DNA of 64,000 bases from Silene conica (Eukaryota > Streptophyta > Magnoliopsida > Caryophyllales > Caryophyllaceae), in assembly GCA_029255685.2 (NCBI GenBank), contig CM055320.2, positions 10,278,614-10,342,613 of the forward strand. Reading direction: 5' to 3'. Shown piece after piece: positions 1-9,285 of the stretch. Position numbers and translations under genes: made by a program. A model generated the notes under the pieces. The model saw only the letters and a program-made list of their open reading frames with translations, did not search any database and had not been told where the DNA came from. Numbering within the stretch: the first letter of the stretch is position 1; every line of letters starts with the position of its first letter.

Positions 1-110
1 ATGCGAGAAGTCTTAAACTGAAAACTGGAAACCGATCTGATATAAACCACAATAGATAAGTAGCAGTTCTAAGTATCAACCGAAAGATAAATACAAGCCT
101 GGGATGGAAC

Positions 111-1394
111 TGTTGGGAAATGTGTCCTCAACAATAGTGCGATCACGTAATTAAATCTCATAACGAGAATGCGCAAGGGATGATACGAATTATTAGTCAA
201 CTGACCAACATTAATCGGTAATGATTGGCTAGCTAGAGTTTGACATTACTGTCGTATGACGGTGATGGTCAGTTGATCCCTTTAGGTCACACCTTTAGGA
301 CAATTCCCTTAATTGATAAAGTGATCAAATGTATATTGATACGATTTGATCATATTCCTTAAACTCGTATATCGAGAAATTAGAGGTTAAATCTTAATGT
401 AAGATTTTTGTTTAAAATTGAAACGTGTCAATTGTTAAACAATAAACGAAATTTTATAATATCAAAATTAGAATGAACCGGGTTGTAATTAATACAAAGG
501 TTGTAGATCGTATTGACGATTATTATTTTATATTGGTAATTACGAATTACTTGTCAACTTGATAAATGTGATTTATTTATTTTATACATAATATTTATTT
601 GATAAATATGTATATTTAAATTAAATCAATTGTATATTTTACAATGTGACATATTGTATGTCACATGACATATAATTATAAGATTGACAAAAGATAAAAT
701 TAAGTCCATATTATGGCTTATGTTAGACGGTTTGGGTGAGTGGTTAAGGAGTGATTATGCTTCTTAAATAACACTCTTTAAATGTTCATCATTAGGGTGC
801 TCTTGTAAATAGTACCTAGAGCCACCCTAAGAGCATTGAAAAGAGGAAATGTTCCCTCTTACTACTACCCATACCCGGCCACCCAATTGCCAAGACAACC
901 CCTTTAAAGCTTGTGTGAGAGCTCATAAGACAAGTTAGTTCTAATTTGCATATTTTTTCTAAGTGTGTAGAAAACTCAAAAACTCTCAAAACCTAGCCGA
1001 GATACACTAAGTGTAAGAGAGATTTTATAACCTCAAAAACACATATTATAAAGATAATATCAACATACTAGTGGTAGTATTGTATTTATACTCTAATAAG
1101 AGTGATTAGAGTTATTAAGGAAGAAACCGATTCCTTGTCTAGCACTAATAAGGGTTCGGTTGGTTAAGGGCTTGTCTTGGTGCATCCGGAGGAGGTATTC
1201 TAATTTGGGTACTTGGAGGATCATCCTTGCTAAGCTAGGACCGAGTGTAAGAACACGGTTTTCTCCTTATTTCCGCATTTAGTAGCATGCATAAGATCTT
1301 ATAAACGAGTTTATTAATATGTTAATTAAAAGTTAATTAAAGGTTTTGTTAGTATGACTAAAATTAGTTTATGAGCAACTAGTTAAACCTAACA
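111..1394 (+). repeat. 5' LTR, full length (1284 bp)
   Basis: The LTR begins TGTTGGGAAATG, ends CTAACA and is directly followed by the primer-binding site. Bases 111-678 have no counterpart in the 3' LTR of this element, but they are recognisable in the reverse complement of the solo LTR at 28125-29374, so they belong to the LTR. Confidence 0.92.
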
Positions 1395-1396
1395 AT

Positions 1397-1408
1397 TGGT
1401 ATCAGAGC
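1397..1408 (+). other. Primer-binding site (tRNA-iMet type)
   Basis: TGGTATCAGAGC starts three bases after the 5' LTR. This is the usual plant LTR-element sequence complementary to the 3' end of initiator tRNA-Met. Confidence 0.9.
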
Positions 1409-3852
1409 AATAGGTTGTTTGCATGCTTTCCGTTTACGTTTTTACGGAGTTATAGAGATAACAAAAATAAAATTTGGATTTTTCGTTTTGATATATGATA
1501 TGCACGAAATTTATTTAGCATGATACCTACTGTTTTCTAAAATGTTTTAGAAAAATTTGGAATATATTTTGCATGAATATTGTTTATTGGTACTTAAATC
1601 TCGGTTTTAATATGTTTTAATGGTTAAAAATGATTATTTTGGAAAAAATAGTTAAAATAAGCTTCTGGCCGAGATTTTTCAGTATGATATCACATGTATT
1701 TTCTATAATATGAATATGAATTTTCGTAAATTATGGACCTTTAAATCGTGTGATATGAATTTTAATGGTTAAAATGCAATAAGATGAATAAAAATGGGTT
1801 AAAATAGTTATATTATGAATTTGACTATAAAAATTTATGAGGATGTCACATGCAATATTTAAAATTTATGTTGAATTTTCCAGAAATTTATCTCAAATAT
1901 TGCAATATTATAGATTTTTAATGTAAAAATCGGGTAATTAGTGACATAATTTCGACTTTAATAGTTTAAGTTGGAATTTGGCCATAAAAATTTAACACGA
2001 TGTCATATATATTATTTCCAGCATGTATAAAATTTTCGAGAATTTTATCTTATTTTATGCTTGAGAAATAATTTTAAAGGTTAAAATCGTACGATATATG
2101 ACGTAAATCGTTAAAATTTGCAAATGTTGTTAAAAATGGCCGAAAATGTAACCCATATTAGTCATATGTGATATGTTCATCATGAAAATATTCTTGGGAG
2201 CCAAAAGTTTCAGATTTGATTTGATTTGATTTAATTTTATTTTGTTAAAAGTAGCATTTAAAATTAAATTAATAAGAGTCTTTAATTTAAAGTTTCGGCT
2301 ATGGGGCAATGTGCCATTTAATTTTCTGTCCATCTTGTGTTCTTAAAATTTTTTGGAAGGTATAAAAATATTATTAGTATTTAATTTGCATTTATGAAGT
2401 TAATTATTGAATTTTCCGACTTAAATTGCTCGTTTTACGTGTTATTTTCGAAATAATAATAAAACCGTATAAAATACTAATATTTTAACTTTCTGAAAAT
2501 TTTAAGAACATTCTGGATTTTTCAAAATTTGAATTTTTAATTTTCGAAATTTTTATGACTCTTTTGAATTTTATTTTATTTTTCCCGAAAAACCGAGTAA
2601 TACCGATCAATATTAAAATATATTAAGTTAATTCATGTTCAAAGTTTGAGTAAGACTAAATTTTGAATCCTATGCGAGTTAGGATGATTAACTTAACGAT
2701 GAAAACCGTTTCATATAATGCATAGTGTTGTTAACCGTTAAAACACGCGATTCCATAAACCGAGGTTTACGATAACTATTTAAATAAGTGTTTTAAATAG
2801 GACGATTTGGCTTAGGATTTGCATGTTAATTCATATTTATATAAGCATTGCATATTTTATATTATGAATGTCATGATTTATTTTTACGTAATTTTGGGAA
2901 TTATGTAATTTACTTAGTATGGCCTTAGTTTTAAATCGGTATTTCCCGTAATGTAAGGGGTTACCGATTCGGTTGTAATTTTGTGATCTCGTATCACCCA
3001 ATTGTAATTTATTTCTATTTTATAATGTATAAAGTAGACTAGAAAAGTTGTAATATTTGTAAAATCCGGAGTTCCTTGAAGACGGTGCCATTCGGAAAGG
3101 AGTTCCGATCAAGACGGTGTTTACCTCGAAGTGCGTGCCGCGTGAAGTTCAAGGGACCAAAGGAGTTGGTTTCCGAATTTGTACTTTGTTATTTCTTTTC
3201 TAGGAAAGGCCATACTAGGGTTTATTTATGCTTTTATTTTGCTTTTTATATGTTTGCATGCATAGCCAAATCGTCATACATCGTATCATGCATGTTTCGA
3301 CCTAGTCGACCTAGTCTTTTATTTTATCGATAATTCACCGACTTAGTTCACTTAAAACGGAGATAGATAATAATTTGACTAGATCTCTTACATACAAATA
3401 TTGAGACTTAGCCTTACCAAAAAGTACGGACCCATGAATCCCTTCTTCACAAGGACGTAGGCTCGGCTACACCGGGGTACTAAAATTGTCACGTTGGGTA
3501 AGTGGGGTAATAAGATTACACCTTGAAATTTGGTTGATCTCAATGAAAGTATTCGTAACCGTAGTTGCAATAAGTTCGGGCTAAAGATAATTTTAAGAAA
3601 ATTGTCGACCGAGAGTTCTAAGAGTAGAACCGATTAAAGGGTTAATCCACCAAATTATACCGATACGGGTTGAATCGGCTACACCGTGCCCGGATTAGTA
3701 TGGGTTTGGGTCTCGGGATTGTTTACTTAATTGGGTAAGAGATCATTAAGTAAATATATAACTAAACTTGTTAAAGTTATAGTTTAAATTATGAATTTAA
3801 AATGATGTTGTTTTCCTTTTATTATTGTAGTTTAATTTTCAACAAACATCAA
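1409..3852 (+). other. Long AT-rich leader of the gag-only element, no gene seen
   Basis: About 2.4 kb separates the primer site from the gag start. Short ORFs here have no recognisable protein features. A pyrimidine-rich tract ending TTATTGTAG lies about 20 bases before the gag start and could be a 3' splice site, so the gag mRNA may be spliced from a leader exon. The matching donor was not identified. Confidence 0.6.
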
Positions 3853-4761
3853 ATGGCAACCAACGCTCCACCTCTCACTAACGTATCATGGCTTCGATCC
3901 TTTATGGATCGTTGCAAACTCGATAAGCATGGTTCAAATTTTAAGGATTGGGATGCGCAATTACTTTTGGCCGCTCAAGGTGACGATAAGAGTCGTTACC
4001 TATCCGAAGCCGCTCCTCCCGCTCCAACCGCTCGTTCCGCAATCGGAACTCGTGAGGCCTATGAAGCCTACATGAAAGAGTCCTCTGCTCTTAAAAATGT
4101 GCTCATCTTCTCCATGGAGCCGGATCTCCAAAGGAGTATGATTAAGTTGACCACATCGTATGAGATATACACCAAGCTTGCGACCATGTTTTCGCAAACT
4201 CCTAGGGTGATTCAATATGAGGCGGCTTCTGCCTTCTTTGACATAACTTTCAAGGAAGGGCAAAAGATAAGCCCTCATGTGCTCAAACTAGTTGAGCTCG
4301 CGGAGACTCTAAAAGCTCAAGATGTTGATGTTCCCGACTCTCTTATCATTGACCGAGTTCTTCACTCGCTCAATAAGGTTAAGGCGTATGCTCAATTCCG
4401 GGTGAATTTCAATATGCGAAACCAAGAGACCTCGTTAGACGAGTTGCATAAGATGCTAGTCCAAGCCGAAAGGGACATGGGACTTCATGAAAGTTCCACC
4501 AAGGATGTTTTAAACATCGAAAAGAAAGGGAAAACGAGCTTCAAGAGAAATGCCTCTAAAGGCAAGGGCAAGAAAACGTTCAAGCCCAAGGCGACCAAAG
4601 AAAAGACCTTTTCGAAAGGCGCTTCCACCTCGTCTTCTAAAGAGCAAGACAGGTGCCATTATTGCACGAGGATCGGTCATTGGAAGAGAAATTGCCCCAA
4701 ATACTTAAGCGATCTCAAAAATGGGAAGGCAACCGCCGTAGGTAATAATTCTCGTGTATAA
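3853..4761 (+). CDS. gag: Copia-type Gag protein (UBN2-like gag with CCHC zinc knuckle)
   Basis: An intact 302-residue ORF. Gag forms the particle that packages element RNA. The N-terminal two thirds has the pattern of the plant Copia gag_pre/UBN2 domain: a tryptophan-containing start (NFKDWDAQLLL), then a helical region with YEIYTKL and the conserved stretch before LDELHKMLV. The C-terminal part is lysine-rich and ends in one zinc knuckle, CHYCTRIGHWKRNC (C-x2-C-x4-H-x4-C). I chose the ATG at 3853 because the family-like MATNAPP start is there. An in-frame ATG 51 bases upstream would add a hydrophobic tail that looks like translated intron or leader. The stop comes soon after the zinc knuckle and nothing like protease follows. 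Confidence 0.9.
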   Translation: MATNAPPLTNVSWLRSFMDRCKLDKHGSNFKDWDAQLLLAAQGDDKSRYLSEAAPPAPTARSAIGTREAYEAYMKESSALKNVLIFSMEPDLQRSMIKLTTSYEIYTKLATMFSQTPRVIQYEAASAFFDITFKEGQKISPHVLKLVELAETLKAQDVDVPDSLIIDRVLHSLNKVKAYAQFRVNFNMRNQETSLDELHKMLVQAERDMGLHESSTKDVLNIEKKGKTSFKRNASKGKGKKTFKPKATKEKTFSKGASTSSSKEQDRCHYCTRIGHWKRNCPKYLSDLKNGKATAVGNNSRV

Positions 4762-5837
4762 TTCATGTCATTTATCAACTTATGTATAGTGATACAAATG
4801 TGTTGATATTTACCCTTTTTAATTGTTTTAAAGGGCCACCCCCGAATAATGATAAGGGCAAGGAGAAGGAAGCTTGAAGTTCCTTACTTGGATGGCTACG
4901 GTAGCATCCAATTGATTGAAGACTTGAAGAGCTAGGCTCTAATTTACATATCGTCTTCTTTCATATTTTGCATTTATTTATGGAACAATTTAATTTTCTT
5001 GTAAGACAAGGATTAAAATCCTAAAACAATGGTTGTAATTTTGGATATTAGTGACTTGGTTTTCAACCCGAGTCACTACTTTTGTTCTTAATCAATGTTT
5101 TGATTTCTCAAATAAATTGCATGCCTTATTTAAACATGAATGATAGTGATTTAATCACGCAATAAATATTGATACGATCAAGTATAAAAGAATCAAAGAG
5201 TTGATTAAAACGGAGAACTACACCCCATGAGATAGATTCAATCAAAATGAGACTATATCAGTTCATTATAAGATTTTCATTTTAAGTGAAAATGAGAATG
5301 TATTCATCACACCTATCAAACTTCAAACATTCAAATACATTGGTTAATAGAAATAGCTATCCTTAAACAAGTAAAGGTTATTGTTAGAAGGATAGAGTGG
5401 GAGAAAATATTTCGCTCACAAACCAATGATGAAAATAAAGGAAGGATCTTAGAGAAGATTCTTACTTGGGAGTCTTAAGAAGAGCCCTAAATGATTTGAA
5501 GAAACTACGAGAGGACACTGAAGAAACTACGGGAGGACACTCGAAGAAAGGTTCTTTGTGTTCATTGTTTCATAGAAAGGAAACTTGAAACCCCGTATGA
5601 AATCATCGGTAGGAAAACGGTTCCTATGTAGTTATAAAGAAATTATCATGTCATTTTCGTCTCGAGGAAACGAAGACATGATAAGAAGGTAATGAATGAT
5701 TGAATGGAAACAGATCACTATAGGGATAGTGATAGTGATAATGATTCAAGTAATAGTTTAACATGCGAGAAATGAAAGGTTCATTTAAGATATCGAGAGA
5801 TATTGATTTTAGTGGGAGCGATTTTCATAAAAAGAAT
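4762..5837 (+). other. Non-coding 3' internal region of the gag-only element
   Basis: There is no pol-like coding sequence. A 22-23-bp direct duplication around GAAGAAACTACG occurs near 5495-5545. AGTGGGAG at 5811-5818 resembles the polypurine tract that normally abuts the 3' LTR. Here some 20 unrelated bases follow it, and the LTR then resumes in mid-sequence. Confidence 0.55.
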
Positions 5838-6553
5838 TAAGATTGACAAAAGATAAAATTAAGTCCATATTATGGCTTATGTTAGACGGTTTGGGTGAGT
5901 GGTTAAGGAGTGATTATGCTTCTTAAATAACACTCTTTAAATGTTCATCATTAGGGTGCTCTTGTAAATAGTACCTAGAGCCACCCTAAGAGCATTGAAA
6001 AGAGGAAATGTTCCCTCTTACTACTACCCATACCCGGCCACCCAATTGCCAAGACAACCCCTTTAAAGCTTGTGTGAGAGCTCATAAGACAAGTTAGTTC
6101 TAATTTGCATATTTTTTCTAAGTGTGTAGAAAACTCAAAAACTCTCAAAACCTAGCCGAGATACACTAAGTGTAAGAGAGATTTTATAACCTCAAAAACA
6201 CATATTATAAAGATAATATCAACATACTAGTGGTAGTATTGTATTTATACTCTAATAAGAGTGATTAGAGTTATTAAGGAAGAAACCGATTCCTTGTCTA
6301 GCACTAATAAGGGTTCGGTTGGTTAAGGGCTTGTCTTGGTGCATCCGGAGGAGGTATTCTAATTTGGGTACTTGGAGGATCATCCTTGCTAAGCTAGGAC
6401 CGAGTGTAAGAACACGGTTTTCTCCTTATTTCCGCATTTAGTAGCATGCATAAGATCTTATAAACGAGTTTATTAATATGTTAATTAAAAGTTAATTAAA
6501 GGTTTTGTTAGTATGACTAAAATTAGTTTATGAGCAACTAGTTAAACCTAACA
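5838..6553 (+). repeat. 3' LTR lacking its first 568 bp
   Basis: The match to the 5' LTR begins at base 679 of the window and runs without a visible difference to the last base. The missing part is the start of U3. The GGAAC duplication at the outer end shows that the outer boundary is intact, so the loss is internal. Confidence 0.9.
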
Positions 6554-6894
6554 GGAACATCCCTACAGGCACCAAAACAGAGTTTCAAAAGTCTAACAGT
6601 CTAGCTAACGATAGGGTATAAGTCATATGATGATGGATCATCACTCGCTAGCCCTCCTGTGATCCCATCTCCAACCAGCATGTACCTACATACATGAAAA
6701 CATGTACGCCACAATCAGTGGGGAGTGACTAGAGTTCTCCTAGCCACCTTTTGTGACAACACGTGACATATAAAACAATACAGAATACTCCAACATATAA
6801 CAACATGTGAAGCATAAACAACTCATCATCTGATCTCTTACAATCATGCGATTACCATGCACGGCTCTCAACCAACTTCATAAACAAATAGGAA

Positions 6895-6936
6895 GGAGAG
6901 CCGGTTTCCCTACTGGTTACCCAGTCGGGGGGTCTT
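6895..6936. repeat. GAGAGCCGG hairpin module, copy 1
   Basis: Shares GAGAGCCGGTTTCCC, GGTTACCC and GGGGGGTCT with the module at 7743-7783. Inside it ACTGG and CCAGT form a stem around TTAC. Confidence 0.7.
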
Positions 6937-7018
6937 TCAATCCAACTATTTATGAAACTGAACTAAGAGTCATCCAATGCCTTGGATGATTAAACCATAA
7001 CTCAATTAAACATCATTT

Positions 7019-7134
7019 ACTCATCATGCATATCTGACACTGTACCATCATCAAGGCAAGCAGATAAACATCCATAACTCATCATGCATATCTGACACTG
7101 TACCAACATCTAGGCAAGCAGATAAACATCCATA
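7019..7134. repeat. 58-bp tandem duplication
   Basis: Two units beginning ACTCATCATGCATATCTGAC, starting at 7019 and 7077, differ at only a few bases. It lies between the first GAGAGCCGG module and the ten-copy hairpin array. Confidence 0.85.
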
Positions 7135-7145
7135 ACACTAGCAAC

Positions 7146-7640
7146 GGGTCCAGAGGTGAACTTAACACATATCCCATTACTACACTATGTCGGGTCCAGA
7201 GGTGAACTTAACACATATCCCAACATCCAAACAAGTAAAGGGTCCAGAGGTGAACTTAACACATATCCCTAAACTTACAATCATGAAAAGGGTCCAGAGG
7301 TGAACTTAACACATATCCCTAATCATCCAAAAGCAAAGGGTCCAGAGGTGAGCTTAACACATATCCCAGTGCTACAAACATGTATTGGGTCCAGAGGTGA
7401 ACTTAACACATATCCCAATACGCAGTCGCCGCACAACGGGTCCAGAGGTGAACTTAACACATATCCCGTGTACGACAACAGATCACGTGTCAGGTCCAGA
7501 GGTGAGCTTAACACATATCCTGACACGCCCAAGCAAAACACGTAACGGGTCCAGAGATGAGCTTAACACATATCCCGTCACGCGGCATATAAACACGTAG
7601 TGGGTCCAGAGGTGAACTTAACACATATCCCACCACGCGA
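7146..7640 (-). repeat. Ten-copy array of a conserved 30-nt core with variable, self-complementary flanks
   Basis: Cores start at 7146, 7192, 7240, 7290, 7338, 7387, 7438, 7492, 7547 and 7602. Each begins GGGTCCAGAGG and ends CACATATCCC, with only one or two substitutions in a few copies. The 16-25 bases between cores are different every time. In most copies the bases just left of the core pair with the bases just right of it, extending the GGG/CCC ends into a stem: GTATTGGG with CCCAATAC at 7387, and GTGTCAGG with CCTGACAC at 7492, where the core's own end pair has also changed from G-C to A-T. Many apparent A.C mismatches become G.U pairs on the minus strand, which is the sense strand of the LTR. 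Copies 5 and 7 pair poorly next to the core. ORFs through the array are by-products of the repeats. Confidence 0.9.
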
Positions 7641-7742
7641 CAACCAGTGTAACCACTAACATCCAAAGGTAGAAACTAACCTATAGTTCTAACTTCTTAA
7701 ACAACTAATCAACACTTAATTGATCCCGGGAACTAAGGCGAG

Positions 7743-7783
7743 GGAGAGCCGGTTTCCCTTTCGGTTACCCGACCGGGGGGTCT
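7743..7783. repeat. GAGAGCCGG hairpin module, copy 2
   Basis: Same frame as the copy at 6895, but the stem is TCGG/CCGA around the same TTAC loop. The stem bases changed together. Confidence 0.7.
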
Positions 7784-7938
7784 CTATCCTCACTCCATTC
7801 CCGAACCCAATATAATGTTGCCCGTACACCGGGGACCTCAAATATATGTCACGGGTATACAAAACGAGTTTCAAGTAAAACCGATTAACCGTTTGAAAGT
7901 TACACGCGAAAACAACTCGAAACCGCCATCAGGGATCC

Positions 7939-8319
7939 CCAGCCGGTCGGCAGGCAGCCGGTCGGCCGGCTGGTGGTCCCTCAGCCTGCGCCTTTCTTTT
8001 CAAAACCGAGAACATCACGAAGGACTCCCAGCCGGTCGGCAGGCAGCCGGTCGGCCGGCTGGGACTCCATTCCCTAGCCTTCCCTATTTCGCAAACCACC
8101 CCATATGCACTCCCAGCCGGCTGGCAGGCGGCCGGTCTGCCGGCTGGGCTCCCATCCTACTTATGTTCTCGCAAAACATACACAACATACAACGACTACA
8201 AGCCGGTCGGCAGGCAGCCGGTCGGCCGGCTGGCAGTCCAAGGCCATTTTCCCAAAAATACGAAAAACACACATATGCTCTCCCAGCCGGTCGACCGGCG
8301 GCCGGTCGGTCGACCGGCT
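7939..8319. repeat. Five GC-rich hairpins, about 86-bp period
   Basis: Copies start near 7939, 8028, 8113, 8200 and 8283. Each is about 35 bp, has CCAGCCGG-like and CCGGCTGG-like ends and can fold on itself. The fifth copy has a perfect 13-bp stem with AGCCGGTCGACC on the left arm. The sequences between copies are unrelated AT-richer spacers of about 50 bp. Long ORFs through it on both strands are by-products of the GC-rich units. Confidence 0.85.
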
Positions 8320-9285
8320 CAGAGAGCCTGATGCGAAAATCGCAATTTCAGCCTTCAACAAAACTCAATCAATCGACACCAAAACTTGCACAACGATTCA
8401 TGTGATGTTGAAACAACAATGTCAAACGCCAAATACTACCAATCTATCAGCAAGTAAGTCCCATAAAAATCCTCAAATGAATTTAACATGTATCCGTCGC
8501 AAAATGAGAAAAACTGAAAATACACTTAAAAGCATATAACAATCAATCCAAGCATGAATTCTTCACAACAACATCACCCTAAACATGTTACTAAGTCCTT
8601 TAACATTATATTTCGACAAAAATCAGAAACCAAACAAGAATCACAACAAATATGCTAATATACACATAAAGGCCGAGTTTCTCATTATCGTCACCTTTCA
8701 AGCTTACTCCGGCAGATGATCCTCCTCAATCACGTAACTATCGGTGTCGGGATCGTCCAGGCCAACACCTACAACATAGAAAACGGATTTTAAGTACTTA
8801 AAACGGAATTTAAGGAAAACAGTCCGTTTTTCAAAGTCGACGAAATGAAGAATGAAAGTGATGGATGATTAGGAAATTGAACGAGGATTCCGAAAATGTA
8901 CTTACTTTTGCAATTTGAAGAACGGATGAGGGAGAAAAGCTCAAAAGAGAGGAGTATTAATGGAGGTTTGTGAGGTTTTAGGAGAAATATGGTTTACAGT
9001 GGAAATGAAATGTTGAAGGATAAAGATGTCGACATATTAAATATGTAGGGTACAATGAGGTGTCCTTTCCGTATTAGAAGAACAGGTCGGATTATTAGAA
9101 CGGATACTTAAGTCGGATATTTAAAATGATGCCAAGTTTGTATTCGTCTTAAGGACTTGAGGTTCTTAAGACGGATCTCACTTATTAAATTAAAATCTTC
9201 CGAGTTAAATTATTAAATATTAGTTTATTACATAAAATAATTTAAAACGATTAAATTAGATTTTACGAAAATACGGGATGTTACA

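Larger units (their letters stand above)
111..6553 (+). mobile_element. Gag-only (TR-GAG-like) LTR retrotransposon, young, with truncated 3' LTR
   Basis: The element starts TGTTGGG and ends CCTAACA and is flanked by the perfect 5-bp duplication GGAAC (106-110 and 6554-6558). It has a full 5' LTR, a tRNA-iMet type primer site, one gag ORF and a partial 3' LTR. No protease, integrase, reverse transcriptase or RNase H frame lies between the LTRs, so it cannot move alone. This matches the plant gag-only class often called TR-GAG. The shared LTR parts (679-1394 and 5838-6553, 716 bp each) look identical by eye, which implies recent insertion. It sits inside the older minus-strand LTR at 6559-9285. 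A solo LTR of the same family is at 28125-29374. Confidence 0.9.
6559..9285 (-). mobile_element. Long Gypsy-type LTR (minus strand), continued at 1-105
   Basis: Read on the minus strand the segment begins TGTAACATCCCG at 9285, a typical start of plant Ty3/Gypsy LTRs, and cuts into a Copia pol frame. The 5 bases after it (AAAGA, 9286-9290) should be one copy of its target duplication. The other end is beyond the left edge because the gag-only element is inserted in it: bases 1-105 are its continuation. No gag or pol is seen, so this is either one very long LTR or part of a non-autonomous element. It contains tandem hairpin modules (7146-7635, 7939-8319 and two copies at 6895 and 7743). Bases 8330-9285 are AT-rich LTR sequence without a gene. 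Confidence 0.75.

Noticed and set aside
3076..3333. 85-codon ORF upstream of gag
   Set aside because: No known motif. It lies in the AT-rich leader and has no continuation.
7300..7600. Overlapping ORFs on both strands in the ten-copy array
   Set aside because: They only translate the repeated core (VNLTHIP-type), with spacing that is not a multiple of three. No start or domain support.
7146..7640. CRISPR array (regular core, unique spacers)
   Set aside because: Plant nuclear context inside an LTR, spacing 46-55 with spacers complementary to each other rather than foreign, no cas genes.
7815..8539. Arginine/proline-rich ORFs at the GC hairpins
   Set aside because: Open frames arise on both strands from the GC-rich repeats and end soon outside them.
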